This document shows positions 13,401 to 25,091 of a stretch of 64,000 nucleotides of DNA, one piece after another. Origin of the DNA: Crocodylus rhombifer (Eukaryota > Chordata > Crocodylia > Crocodylidae); contig JAVSML010020808.1 of assembly GCA_038503035.1 (NCBI GenBank), positions 366,542-430,541 of the forward strand. Direction: 5' to 3'. The position numbers and the translations under genes were made by a program. Position 1 is the stretch's first letter. Each line of letters begins with the position of its first letter. Under the pieces are notes generated by a model. The model made no database searches and had not been told where the DNA came from. It saw only the letters and a program-made list of their open reading frames with translations.

Positions 13401-14900
13401 CCTCATGGATGGTCTCCTTTAGAGCTTGCCAATCTTCTTCATCACAAGTATTATCAATTTCAATTGTAACACTGGGGAATTTCTTGCTAAGACATATTCA
13501 GAGGGCTTTGCCATATTTAGGCACCTGAAGGCATTTGGCACTGTCTTTATACTGATTTAGGTTATTTTCAATATTTCAATGCAACCCTAATGGACATGAT
13601 AGAGCTCACTATGAGATGATTGGTCCAGCAGTCATCAGCTCCTCTCATAACACACACGATATGAATGTCTTTTAGATCACATGCTCTTACAATGACATTG
13701 AGAAGGTGCCATGTTGTTTTGTACCTGTCGTTTTGTCTGAAGATAGTGTTAGTAATGAGAAGGTCATGCTCTGTACATTTACTGAGTAAGAGGATGCCAT
13801 TGGAATTGGCCTTGCCCACTCTTTCCTTCCCAGTGGTGCCTTTCTATACGTTAAAGTCTCAGGCTCTTGCACTGAAATCTCCAAGGAGGATGATCTTATG
13901 CTCTTCTGGGATGATAGTCAGTATTTCATCAGGTCCACATAAAACTGTTCTTTCTCTTCTTCCTCAGCATTGAGTATTGGGGCGTATGCACTGATGATGG
14001 TAACAAACACATTGTTGGTCAGCTGGAGGTGAAGAGTCATGAGGCGCTCGTTAATGCCAACAGGGAATTCAGTCATTTGGCTGACAGTCTTGTTCTTAAT
14101 GGCAAGGCACATGTCGTGTATTTGCCTGTCATTTGCAAGTATCCCTTTCCAGAAGAGCATATAGCCACCCCCTTCTCCCTCAGATGGCCTTTGTCTTCAC
14201 ACCTGGTCTTGCTGTTGTATTGCAAGAGTTCTTGGGTGACAATAGCTGTGTTGTGTTCAGGTGTGTCACTGTTCAGGTCATCTAGTAGGGTTTGTACATT
14301 CCAGGATGCAAAGGACATTTTTGTTTTGATTACAATTGAGTGATCCCCCTGGAAGTGGTCATCCAGTTGGGTAAAATAAGGTGGGACAGCCTATGTTGGG
14401 GCACATTTTCTAGACTTTTCCCCATGCAGGGCGAGCCATGGGTTCCTAAAAAGGATTGCTCAGTCATGATTACAACTGCTGAATTACCTTCCTGCCATTC
14501 CAAGGGTAAAGTGATCAACACACAACCACCACCTGCATGTAGATCTGTGACTAGGGACTCCCGGTAATCACTTTGTCTATCCCCTTTGTTGCGTGTCCAT
14601 CACCACAGGTCTTTGTAGAGATTATGGGTATTGGTGATTGGTTATTGTGGTAGAAGTTGGATCCAGTGAGAGAAGCCTGCATGTGGCTTGTTTCACATGA
14701 GAAGGCTGTTGTGTACTGGCAACTGCACAGATCTTGGTGGCGGAGAAACCTGTGTCCAGTGGCAAGGAGACCCAAGGTGACTGGGATTACTCTTCCAGTG
14801 TGGCCTTCATCCATCTTTGCAGCCATTGAAAAGTTGCTTTCTTCATCTGTCTGCTCCACCATTGAGGTCTTTGTTACATTGTGTTGGACTGCTCTTCATC
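10470..14900 (-). mobile_element. degraded APE-type LINE (RTE-like), minus strand, interrupted
   Basis: Read right to left, this is a decayed non-LTR retrotransposon. The apurinic endonuclease begins near 14318 (ASWNVQTLLDD). It continues with TIISAYAP near 14000, and HDLLITNTIF and CWTNHLIV at 13.6-13.8 kb, the last standing where a catalytic D-H pair is expected. A linker with NGSTLLKDNKSIKN lies near 13.0 kb. Reverse transcriptase blocks follow: NNKAFGPDGIPAELFKTGGE and KNYQGIGLLSIAGKIL at 12.65-12.89 kb, and LQYTNDCAVIAH near 12.14 kb. The catalytic YADD is decayed to YTND. C-terminal blocks (LKNVEHFAYL, SSAFGRLNHHAF, ILGIKWKDCCTN, TGHCVCMPN) run from 11.17 to 10.67 kb. The frame is broken many times. 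It is not CR1; the clade is uncertain. Confidence 0.85.
11205..12048. mobile_element. ~840 bp unrelated insert splitting the LINE
   Basis: LINE coding similarity stops at ~12050 (after ALSCFSR) and resumes at ~11205 (LGLTLNIRKTKV) with only a few codons missing, so the DNA between is inserted. On the minus strand it carries an AATAAA (complement of 11608-11613) about two thirds of the way along, as a solo LTR might. I could not identify matching TG...CA ends or a target duplication. A short CATATATATAC/ACACACAC tract lies at 11970-12003. Type undetermined. Confidence 0.55.
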
Positions 14901-15204
14901 TGATACTTCACCCTTGACTTTACTACCATGGATGGCCCTACCAGGAGGACAAGACTCCTGATGATGTTGCTCTTAGAATCATCAGTACATGCCGACCTTT
15001 CCACCCTGTCAAAAAGGCAGTCCATGGAGAGGACTGCAAAGGTGTTTATGTACTTAAAAATATACTTAGAGTTGCCTTGGTACTTTTGAAAATGCTACTA
15101 GGTACATACTGCATCTTTAGGCACTTAAATATCTTTAAACATCTGGACATTGGCTATTGCAGAGCTGGGAGTTATTTAAGTAGCTAGACAGGACAGTGTT
15201 AAGA

Positions 15205-15503
15205 CAGTGGTTCGCAACCTTTTTAGACTCCAGGCATCCCTCTGAAAATCCAGCTTGTAGTTTTCATTTGATTTTTTACTACAGAAAAATAACAGTGCAA
15301 TTCTTCTGTTGCCAAGAGCTCAGAAAGACCACATCAGGTCAGAATGTTATTAGCACTATGGATTCCTATTTGGAGCCTCTGGGTTTATCTTGTGAATCGT
15401 GTTTGCACGCCTAACAGTGCTAACATTTTGTAGCACCCCACAGAACCCTTGAAAGGCTCTCAGGGCACCCCAGGATGCTGGGGCACATAGTTGAGAAACA
15501 CTG
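15205..15503. mobile_element. hAT-like non-autonomous element with terminal inverted repeats
   Basis: Left end CAGTGGTTCGCAACCTTTTT; right end read on the complement CAGTGTTTCTCAACTATGTG. These share CAGTG-TTC-CAAC and match the common hAT end CAGTGGTTCTCAACC. It is about 299 bp with no coding capacity. No convincing 8 bp target duplication was seen, so the insertion is old or the ends are eroded. Confidence 0.75.
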
Positions 15504-18240
15504 GTACAAAAGCCAGATACATTCACAGTCCCAGCTGCCAAAGGGTTAAGAGCACTACTTTCCAGTGAGGGTCTAATGACAATGACAGCTGTGATCCTGT
15601 CTTGACACAACAACATTTAATGTAACTGGATGAGTTTTAGTTAAAAGGAATTGGTGTAGTGAGCAAAGCCTCTGGTAGCCTCCTCCCAAGTCACCGCCAT
15701 TCTGTAGATTAAAACTCCACTCCCTGGTAAGATCCACAAGTGTGGCTCCAGACCATAATCCAGTCTGGCTCCCATTGTCCTATGCCTGGATCTCATGCGT
15801 GTAGTTTGGCTGGATTGCCTGTTTTTGCTGTTCAAGTGAGTCGGGGCTGCAGGCATACACAGCATCAGTTAGAGGAGTTGCTGCATCTGTACCAGATCAC
15901 TGAACTGGAATCCAGTTTCACTGCTTGTCTTGCTTTTGCTTGCTGTTGAGCTGTGGGTGTAGCACCCCTACAGTCACTTCACAGTCTCCAGTAGCCTACT
16001 GGTGGGAGAAGCTGACTTCAGTCCTCTAGCCCTTCATATGCTCAACCAATGAATAATGCTTGTCTTTTCCATATGGTGGAGCACTTGAGCCAAAAAAATA
16101 TTCAGGGCTCAGTTGCTCTCTGAGCAGTCTCAGCAGCAGTGCTTGTTCAGGGAGAGGAAATCATTTAATAGATTAATAAGCAGTTGATGCTGGAGTAGTT
16201 CAAAGGGCACTAGTTCTTAAGCTGAAATGAGCATCTTAGTGTGACCAAGAGAACTGGGGTCCTTATAACACTGAAGAGTTAATTCCACCTTTGATGAAGT
16301 GGGATGAAAAGGAAGTCATGAATCAAAGCAGAACATTAAGTTCTAACAATAAATCATGTTAACCCCTTTTCTATATATTTAGATATTTGGGGAAAGCCTT
16401 GGGGAATCCTTTGCTAATGCTAAGTTCATAGAGGAAAGTCTTAGGGTGAAATGAACATTGTGAAGTTGGCACTAAGAAATGCTGTTTCTTGTTAGCTAAG
16501 AGCCTTAGGCAGAATTGTTTCCTTCCTGAACTGCCATCACTAGTTGTATCACTGCCCTTTTGCAAGTAATAATTAATTGAACAGTCACAAGTATGGTAAA
16601 AAATGATACCAATACCCTGAAAAGAATCAGCATATCAACTAAAATACGCGATTTATTATGTTTAAGGGCTTATTCTGTTCACTAGGCCCATGAGTCACTG
16701 GCCACCTCTAATTTTAAAATATTTCCTTTGAAAATGATGTTTGTGTTTCAGCTACTGTATATTGACCAGAGAGAAGAATTCCTTCCAGGCTTGGGAAAAA
16801 CTCAGGTTTCCAACTACCTGTCCTTCAGGTAAAAGAGAAAGAACAAGTGCAGAGCCAGAGCTCTGCTGATAATGATTCCAGCGATAGAGTCTGCATGCTT
16901 TGCTGTTATGTGCCATGACAACAGCTAAAATGGAGTCTCTGCATGTAGAAATTTCAGTACTAAAATGCATACTTACTTTGCTGGGGTCAAGTGCACTGGT
17001 CTTAAGCAGGGACACAGAACTACTTAGCTGATTCATTCTGGCAGCTAGACCAGGTAAGCACTATTAACTTTGACCCATGGGTATAAAAGGATTTGAATAT
17101 TTTAAGACACAAGAAAACTAGACTGGGGGATTTTGCAGGGAGAAATGTTAGGAGCAGGAAGACCTTCAGGTTGCTTTGTTTGTAAGTCTTTACATTTCCT
17201 TTAGTTTAAAATAAACCCTGGGAGGTTTCTTTATACTGTATGCAATGGTAAATTTATGCCATATGCAATAATATCTTCAATTTGTATGAGGGAAAAAAAG
17301 TCGACATTCAGCATAGTAACGTATAGAAGAGGAAGGCTCTTCTCCAACTTCCATGGCAGTACCAGTAAGATATTATAGTTTAAAGAAAAGCAAATATAGA
17401 TAAATAACTTTTGCAAATAAAACTTTTACAAAGATGTCATGTGAATAGGAACAGGAATTCCTTGTTATATATCTATCCTTTCAAAAGAAAAAAACCCCAA
17501 GATTTACAAGCAATAAAGGGAGAACTCTGATGGTAGACTGCCCTGTAGTAGAGAAACTGAGAGCAAATATCAAGTCTGCATGCAAAACCCAGTTGTCCAG
17601 GTGTAGTGCCTCTGAGCCTTACTCATCTTGAATCTACTTCAAGAGTTACCCAAGGCCTTTGTCCCCAGGGGAGTGCTCTTTCTCTGTATGTAATGTGCAT
17701 AATTCAATCGACCACAATACTGCTCCTAGCATGTTCTGCACTGACAAATCTTCGTTCATCTGCTCTCAATTCTTGTCTTGTTCTAACTGATTTGCTTAAT
17801 ATTAACAGGAAAAAATATCAACAGCTTTTTTCTTTCTGGCCTCAGCAGGGACTCTCCCTGCCATGGCTGTTCTAACAAGGAGGCTCTAGATGGTAGATGC
17901 TACAGTTTTTCCCTGCTCACTGTGAGATAAGTAAGTGGTATTTCCATTTTACTGACAGCTCCTCAACAGAGTCAGTGGAGGGTTGACAGAGTCAGATCAG
18001 GGTTTTGTGCTGGAAGTAACCAGTTATCCTGGATTTTCTGGGATAGTCCTAAACTTTGGGGAAGTTCTCTGAAGTTTCTGAGGACCCCCTGAAACAGGAC
18101 TTGTGCCCCAAATTTGAGAATTAGGCATGGCTAGTACCATAGCATTTTGTTGCTTCAGCCAAGAGGACTCAGCAAGATGCTGCCTGGCACAGCAGAAACG
18201 TGGCTATGCTGTTTCTGGTCTTGGCAGACAGGCTGCTTTC
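15504..18240. other. intergenic, nothing recognised
   Basis: AT-rich unique-looking sequence. Short open frames (up to ~94 codons) show no recognisable domains. No repeat ends or RNA gene found. Confidence 0.55.
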
Positions 18241-18742
18241 TGAACCATAGATTCCTAGATTGTAAGGAGCTGGAAGGGACCTTGTAAGAACATCGGATCC
18301 AGCCCCCCTGCACTAGGCAGGAAAGACAACTGGGGGTCAGGTGACCCCAGCAAGGTGACCATCCAGTCTCCTCTTGAAGATATCCAAGGTAGGTGATTGC
18401 ACCACCTCTAGAGGGAGTTTATTCCACAGTCTGGACACCCTGACTGAAGAAGTTTGTCCTGCTGTTACGCCTGAAACGGTCTTCTAGGAGTTTGTTGCCA
18501 TTACTCTCAGATTTCCCCAAGAGTGCCCTGGTGAATAGTTGTTCGCCGAGCCCTTGATGTATTCCCCTGATATAGCAGTAAGCTGCTACCACATCCCCTC
18601 TCAGCCTTCTTGTCTTTAGGCTGAAGAGACCCAGGCCTTTCCTCGTACAGCTTGTCTTGCAAGTCTCTGTTCATATGGGTGGCTCTTCTCTGGACTCTCT
18701 CAAGCTTTTCCATGTCCTTGTTGAAGTGTGGTGCCCAGAACT
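18241..18742 (-). mobile_element. CR1 LINE 3' end, minus strand
   Basis: The complement shows the CR1 3' module, from GTGCCCAGAACT-adjacent coding ([18 protein letters not shown]) through a decayed C-terminus to a 3' UTR (GGTCACCTTGCTGGGGTCAC, GGTCCCTTCCAGCTCC) and a short tail near 18241. Only the region after the reverse transcriptase core remains. Its 5' side stops exactly where a palindromic element begins at 18743. Confidence 0.9.
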
Positions 18743-18909
18743 AGAAGCAGCTTGGCTGCATTTGCACAGTGCTGAACCAGAAGCAGTATGGCTGTGTTCA
18801 TGTGGGACTGTACCCAGGCCAGCTAATTATCTCTGCCTCTCAGTGCTCTATGAGCACAGCTATAATTAGCTTGGCCACAGCACCATGCAAATGCAGCCAA
18901 GCTGCTTCT
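18743..18909. mobile_element. 167 bp palindromic foldback (MITE-like)
   Basis: The outer 32 bp (18743-18774) and the reverse complement of 18878-18909 are nearly identical, both starting AGAAGCAGCTTGGCTGCATT with a 3 nt difference at the inner edge. The inner parts pair too: GGCCAGCTAATTAT with ATAATTAGCTTGGCC. The whole unit can therefore fold into one long hairpin. No open frame. It sits directly on the truncated 5' edge of the CR1 copy. The superfamily is unknown, because no clear target duplication is visible. Confidence 0.75.
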
Positions 18910-21220
18910 AAGTTTGGGAGGCAGGCCATGGCATAGCACTGCTTCATACCTTTTTGCAGCACCACAGTATTGCAGCCATATTAAGCAGAGCCAGGAGTTG
19001 CACAGACTGCCCCCCTGTGCGTAATCTGTTCTCCTCCCCCCAATTCCAAAGGTCTATGAAGCATCTGGGATTGTCTCCTAGATTTTTCTCTCTGAAAGTT
19101 GGTGTCTTTAAACCTAGTTCATTAGGGTTCATTTAGGCTCCAGTATAGCTTTTAAGCAGGTATCTAAATTTTTACTTAGGTGGGTCTCCATCATGTGCTT
19201 AATACACTGCCTAGGTAGTAAACTGTGGTACAATAAGGTGAGCGGCCCAGTGATGCACAATGAGTTAGCTAGAAACTGAGTTCAGAAGTCTTGAGGTAAT
19301 CCAAGCCCACTGTACTCTAACTGCCTTTTAATCCTAAAACATGCCCAGTTTAAATGCATCTCTACAATATGAGCAACAACACTTCCTTGAGAAGCAGTTA
19401 GATCAGCCCCTTGTTGGGAGCTAGGATATCATGCCAAATAACCGCTGTAATTTCAGCTAATACCAGCCATCTCTCCCTTCTGGAAGTTACAGTTACTGGA
19501 AGTGGTAACATGATGGTTTGCCAGATCTAGTTTGCAATTTAATGCCTGGTGCATCAGTCCTGGCATGCAGAGTGGTTTATCTTCTCCGGCGAGTAAGCTA
19601 GCTGTCTCAAGATTTGAGCTTCCTAACTAATTCCCTCCCCTGGAGTGGGTTTTTAGATCTATATGGTATTCTGTGTTAGCCACTTAACTTTAACAGATAC
19701 AAGGAAGCGAGATGAAGAAGCTGGTGCTGGAGGACAGAAGGGGACTGCTCCCTGCAAGCTTAATCCTGAACTTCCTTAGTTCAGTGGGATCTGAAGAGCT
19801 AGGAGCTGATTCATGACCTGTGGGCTGGCCTTTCTGGAGTTCACAACTCGCTGCTTTCACCAAGTGCTCTGTGAGGTCACAGAGCATGGCCTGAAGATGG
19901 CTCACTAGTCATTCTTGCTTTGACCCTGAAGACTTTGTTTCTGAAACCTTTCCAGCTCTTAACGTCTTCAGGGTTTAGTCTCTTCAATGCATTCTTTCTT
20001 CCAGAGTCCATGAATTAGGTACTCCTCTATCTGTTTTCCTTCATTGTTGGCTTTGTCCCCAACTTCTAACTTTCAAGAAGTGTTGTTGCAATGAAAGGTG
20101 GCTAAATAATGGCAATTTTGATAAGACATTTTCCTTCTGCCCTGTCCTTTTCTGCTTCCTTCTAGTTTTCAGTGTTGAAAAGTAGGTGCTATTTGACATA
20201 CAAAGTTTTCTTTTCCCAGGCTCTTATCCCACTGCAGTTTGAAGTGAGTTCTATTGCTATTTGAGAAGCCAATGGCATCATATCTCTTTCATAAACTACA
20301 ACTCTCCCTCTTGTGTCCTTTCGCTGGTTTAGCTCCATGGCTGGCTGGCTAGAGCATATGAGCTGTACCAATGCCCTTTCCAAGGGTGGGCACTGAACTG
20401 CTCAAGCATGTGACATACTTAGCAGAAATATTTATCTCCTGTATGTCTGGTGGGAGTGTCCCGTGACTCTCCAAACATCAAACAAGTGCCTACAGTTCAA
20501 GTTCTTTGAAAAATGCATTAAATGGTCATAAGGGATAAAGTTACACACATGCAGACTGAAAATTGTTCTTCCTCTATTTATAGTGATATTTGAAGTTATT
20601 GCATTCAGACAAATTTTGAAAACCAAACTTTTTGATATTGTTTGCTTACTGTTCACAATTAATTCAGCTTGGCTAATTGAGCTGGACAGAGCACAAATAT
20701 ATTTGTTCCTAGCTGGATTCCTTACCTGGTTCTCATCTGTCGCTCCAATACTGTTGTTGTCTGAGCTCACATCACAGTGATTAGGTAATTCCATATACAG
20801 TGGTTAGTTTGAGGTCATTTTGGTTTCACTTTAGTTCAGTGTTTGATTTGTTTGGCTCTGGATTTGGTCACTGTGTTTTTAATTTTGGACCTGTTTTTCA
20901 TGAAGTGTGGTCAGAGCTATACATGTGTGCTGTGTGTGTACCTAATTGTGCATGCACATGTGCATTCCATCCCCTTTATATCAATCAGGGCCTTAGTCCT
21001 ATAAAACCCTGGGTAAGAGGAATGATACTGACATGTTTAGCACTGTAATTCACTAAGGGTGCTGTCTACCATCCATGGTTACTTCTTCAAGAAGCCAAAA
21101 TGCCATCAAAAAGGGACTTCCTTTTTTTCTCTACTCGTTGTCAGTCTTGTCTGTTTTGACCCCTTACAACAAAGACTGTCTGGATATGCTCTGCTTAAGT
21201 ACTCTTCCTCAGTGTGTCCA
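18910..21220. other. intergenic, nothing recognised
   Basis: No exon, RNA gene or repeat boundary recognised. A 120-codon minus-strand open frame (20432-20794) is AT-rich and shows no domain. Confidence 0.5.
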
Positions 21221-21224
21221 CTCT

Positions 21225-21300
21225 GCCACTGAGAGAGACAGATGACTGAGCTAGATGGATCTAAGTTCTGACCCAGTATAGTAGTATCTGGTAAGTTTTT
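21225..21300 (+). mobile_element. probable L3/CR1-type 3' terminus
   Basis: The stretch GAGCTAGATGGATCTAAG followed by CTGACCCAGTATAG is the characteristic 3' end of ancient amniote L3/CR1 elements (gctagatggac...ctgacccagtatgg). Only the last ~75 bp are recognisable. A similar remnant is near 55275-55325. Confidence 0.55.
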
Positions 21301-22874
21301 CCCGGGCTGCATTTGCACAGTTCTCAGCATGATGGGATCCTGAACAAGGCTTCTGAGTGTTACTAGACAATAATTATTAAACAATAAAGATGGATGGTGT
21401 TCCCTCTCAATTGCAGATTACAGCAGCTCGGGGGCCCCTGGAAGGTCACCAGTGCCACATTCTACATTCTGCTTTCTACATTAGAGAAATGAAGCTTTGT
21501 GTCTCAGATCAGCATCCTTCAGAGATGTAGGTTTTAATAGATCTGTGGCTACCTAAGACTTCATGGTCATTACTATATTACCATAATGGTTGCTCAGCAT
21601 TTTATGATGGCAGAGAGGCTAGAACCTCAGATCTTCCTGCTTTAAAAGCCTACCCACTATCACTGGAGATAATACTCCTTCAGCTAAAGCAGGATTAAAG
21701 TTCATAACACACAGATAGGTTTGATACCATCCAGGAGAAGAGAGCAATTATTCATGTGTGCATGCACACACATGCCAGTCTTGTCGCAAACTCTCAAATA
21801 AAAGCAAAGCTTATAATCAAGCATTTAGGATAAACAGAAGTATAGACTGAGTCATCAGTTGGACCTCATAGGCTTTGCTTATGGCAGGGTGGCTGCCCAG
21901 GACTCCATAGCAATAGTAACAGTAGACCACAGGATGGATGTGCAGCACCAATATATTGAGCTGCAGGAGAATCCTTCAGTGCAGGGAGTTCTAGGGCTGA
22001 AGTTCTGACCCGTGGTCAGTCCCACACAGTAAGTGGTAGTGACATACACCAAGGTTACTGCACACAGCCCTATTTGAAATGTGTTCAAATATCACATTTG
22101 CAGAGCCTTGTTGATTTCCCCTTCTCAGTTATTTTAGTGCATTTATTCCTATTCTATTATCTTCTGTTACAAGTCAAACCTGAACATTTCTATTTTCCAC
22201 CTTATGTGAAATGTAATTGGTTTTGTTCACAGCAGACCTGCAATCTCATATCATATGAGCACCAGGTGCACTCAGGAAATACTGTTATGCTTTCACTATG
22301 CGTGTCTTATTTGTGGTTGTGCTAAAGGGTTAATTATTGTGTCCTTTTGAAAAGATGTTCTGCATTTAAAAATGAAAAAGAGGTCCCCAAACCCTTGCAA
22401 TCCCAGGCACAAAGCCTGGACCAAGCATATGGTTTGTTCATCCTGTGTTTGAGGATCCCCTGCTATTTCCACCACACACATTCCTGCCAGTCTCTCTCAA
22501 CCCTGTGGAGTTTAGTTGGTGGAGGTCTGTATCCATGAAAGAGTGACTTATAAGTACCATGGCAAAGCAGCCATTCCCCATGGCTAGAGTTATAGATAGT
22601 TTGTTCTGTGTGAACTTTACTTAGTTTCAGTGGTCTTGGGGTTAATTATTTTCATTCATTATTGGGGAGCTATTTCTAAAGCTACAGCAGTAGTGCCATA
22701 AACAAGGAGGTCTTGTCCTGCAGACCTGTAGTCCTGCCATTGGGTTCAAAAGCAGTGGTTAGTTCTAGGGTATGACAGAGGTGGGTTGAGTTCCACATCC
22801 AAAAAGGGCCCAAATCTAGTTTCTTTTTTGACAGATAAGTTACACTCAGCTAAAAAGTTAGCTGTATAAGTAGA

Positions 22875-23445
22875 CAAGGTTATTTGGGTGAATGTGACCA
22901 ACTTAAATAGTTGGAAAGCAATTATTAAGCAAGCTTTCGGGTCCAAAAGACCTTCGTTAGGCTAAGGAAGTTTCTGCAGTTGGTGTGCACTCTTCCTGGA
23001 TGGAATGAAAAGTAAAGCAGCCAGAGGCTGGGCTGGGCTGCATACAAGTCAGTGAAAATGTAGGTTGAGGAGGCAATGGGTAAGAGACAGGCTGGGTGGG
23101 GAGTGCGGGGGAGAGAGAGAAGGGGGATGAATAGTGGAGAGATACCTGGGGTGTCAGGTGTCAGGCAGGTTATAATGTGTCATAAATCCAAAGTCTATAT
23201 TTAGTCCATGATTTTTAGTATCCAGGAGGTTGATGAAGTGGAGTTCATAGGCTTATCTCTGGGAAATGTTTTGTAAGTTTCCTTTGAGGATCAGGACTGA
23301 GAGATTGGAGAGAGAGTGGTTTTCTTGTGAGAAATGTGCCCCCACAGGTTGTTTGTCAGGCAGCAGGTGTCTTTGATAGATTTCCAGTGTGTGTTCATTC
23401 TGGTGCGCAGTTGTTGTTTGGTCTCTCCTGCGTATTTTGAGGTGC
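22875..23445 (-). mobile_element. Penelope-like retroelement 3' part with GIY-YIG endonuclease remnant
   Basis: Read on the minus strand from 23445, the translation gives KYAGETKQQLRTRMNTHWKS, then (one indel) LSNLSVLILKGNL, one stop, and AYELHFINLLDTKNHGLNID with FGFMTHYNL. This is the C-terminal GIY-YIG endonuclease of Penelope-like elements (YxGET...LRxRMNxH pattern), normally fused to the reverse transcriptase. A 3' UTR/pLTR-like tail follows, carrying a hammerhead-like core at 22929-22961. The tail (22875-23100) is closely similar to 25092-25400. The reverse transcriptase is absent here, and frameshift and stop show the copy is dead. Confidence 0.85.
22929..22961 (-). ncRNA. hammerhead-ribozyme-like core in Penelope-like element
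   Basis: On the minus strand the order is CTAACGA (consensus CUGANGA, one change), a potential stem II with a GGTC-TTTT-GGACC hairpin, GAAA, then GCTTGC, which could make a minimal stem III. This is the layout of the minimal hammerheads reported in Penelope-like elements. The A for G change in the first box should disable cleavage in this copy. Fold inferred by eye. Confidence 0.6.
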
Positions 23446-23489
23446 TTTCTAACAATGTTAGATTTTAACAGTGGGTTCGTCAGGTTGGG

Positions 23490-23580
23490 TGGAGGGTGCC
23501 TAGTTTGTGGTTTGGTGGTTAGAGCATTTTGCTGGGAAGCTGAAGATGCAGGTTTAAATGTCCTCTCGGTGCTCTCACCA
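23490..23580 (+). mobile_element. tRNA-derived SINE fragment (or tRNA-like pseudogene)
   Basis: TGGTTTGGTGGTTAGAGCA resembles a pol III A box region, and ~34 nt later AGGTTTAAATGTCC resembles a decayed B box (GGTTCRANNCC). Between them GCTGGGAAGCTGAAGATGC fits the anticodon arm and variable region seen in tRNA-headed SINEs. It lacks a complete acceptor stem, so it is not a functional tRNA gene. Confidence 0.55.
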
Positions 23581-24390
23581 ATAACTGGAGTCTTTTACTC
23601 ATTGGCTGAGTGCCCTAAGTACTAGTCTAAGGTTAAGGTGGGAGTGCCTTCCTTTGTTGTTTTCTGACTTACAAGCAGTCCATCGCCTACCTAGGGGTAC
23701 TAGGATCTAAAATTTGCATAAATGGCCCAAAATGCCACTCACCCATCTATGAGTGGGCTTAAGAGTTTCTGATCATTAAAACAAAAGTTTCTGCTGGGCC
23801 TCATTTGATATACTTTTCTATCTGTGTACCTACAGTAGTCCTATATGATCATACTAGAAATGGTAAGTGTTCTCTGGTCTTAAGCATGCTATAATATTTA
23901 TAGAATTAAATCTCTTCTATGAGATAATGAAAAACCCTAGAAAGAGCATGATTCCCCATTAAACACTGCATTAAAATAGATATTTTATAGAACCTGGTTA
24001 CCTTTGTGTAGCACTGTTGTTTGTCAGGCAGCAAGCATTACATTTGTCAGATTATGCAATGAGGGCTGTTTTCTTTCTTGGGACAGAGCTGAAGCTAATG
24101 AAGAAGAATATTAGCTGTTTCTAAACTCTCTTCCTGAACTCCCAGAGATGAGGTGGGATGGATGGTGCAGGCAAGGTGAGGCATCTCTGCCAGTTTATTA
24201 GTTATGTGAGATTCCTGAGTGCAGGGAAATTTGCTGTCCATCTTTGGCCATTTTAAATCTACCTTGTCCTGCAGGATCTAAGAGCCTTGTTACATGTTAC
24301 ACTGTGAGCCACACAGGTGTTGATCAGGGTTTGTACTAGCTTGAGTTTGGACCAGTCAAAACGTTTAGGCCAGCAGGGGCCTGGAGGACT
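23581..24390. other. intergenic, nothing recognised
   Basis: No repeat boundary or exon seen. Confidence 0.5.
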
Positions 24391-24900
24391 GAACGGTAAG
24401 AATCCCCCCCCATTCTGATCTTCCCCACAAGCTCCCCCAGTTCTCCCTCCCCCCGGGCCCTCCCTGCCCCTTGGGATTCCCCTCTGCCGCCCTCCCCCCC
24501 GGCTCCAGGTCTCCCCCTGTCACCCTCCCAAATACTTGTGGCTGCCTGCACTGGCTGTCCCAGGGGAGCAGGCAGGGAAGAGTTAACCTGCCTTCCCTTC
24601 CCAACCCCTGCCACCACTGCTGGGCTGCTGCTCTTCTCTGGGTGGAGCCTTCCCAGGGGGCCATGGGAGCAGTGGGGGCAGCTGGGCAGGTAGATTAACC
24701 CTTCCCTGACTGCTCCTCAGGGATAAACAGTGTGTGCAGCCACAAGTAGGCAGGAGGAGAGTAGGTACTGGTCTGCCTCCCCACTGGACTACACCCCGTG
24801 CCCCTGGACTCCAGGACTTTTGTTTTTATTTTCACCAACCGGCCAGGACTGGCCTACGAAATCCAGGACTGTCCTGGCAAAACCGGGACAGATCTTCTCC
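24391..24900. repeat. C/G-rich low-CpG tract, unclassified
   Basis: C-rich strand with CCTCCCCCC and CCTGCCCC runs (24405-24520), then a section with CCAGGACT/AGTCCTGG inverted motifs (24810-24890). Several overlapping open frames reflect composition. Possibly a decayed DNA transposon, but ends are not clear. Confidence 0.35.
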
Positions 24901-25091
24901 CTACTTAAAAAGTTTTTTGGAAAGGGAAAGTTAGGAAGAAGGAGATTTTCTGACATCCCTGAACTAAGACTAGTTTGCTGTCACTCAGGGCTTGCTTTAA
25001 TTACTTAGGGGAGAAAAGTGCATTTCCTATAATAGGTATTTGGTAAAGAAATTTCAAGCCTTGGCTGCAAATTTAATGAAGGGAGAAAGGC

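Noticed and set aside
16752..17036. 94-codon minus-strand frame, considered as a possible exon
   Set aside because: No similarity to a protein I know and no consistent splice-site pair.
18000..18120. Possible relation between this segment and the CCAGGACT-rich segment at 24810-24890
   Set aside because: Only short words are shared, without defined ends.
20432..20794. 120-codon minus-strand open frame
   Set aside because: AT-rich DNA, amino-acid sequence without a recognisable domain, no flanking splice sites that would form an exon chain.
23490..23580. Functional tRNA gene
   Set aside because: A-box and B-box-like blocks exist, but the B box is degenerate and no acceptor stem can be formed.
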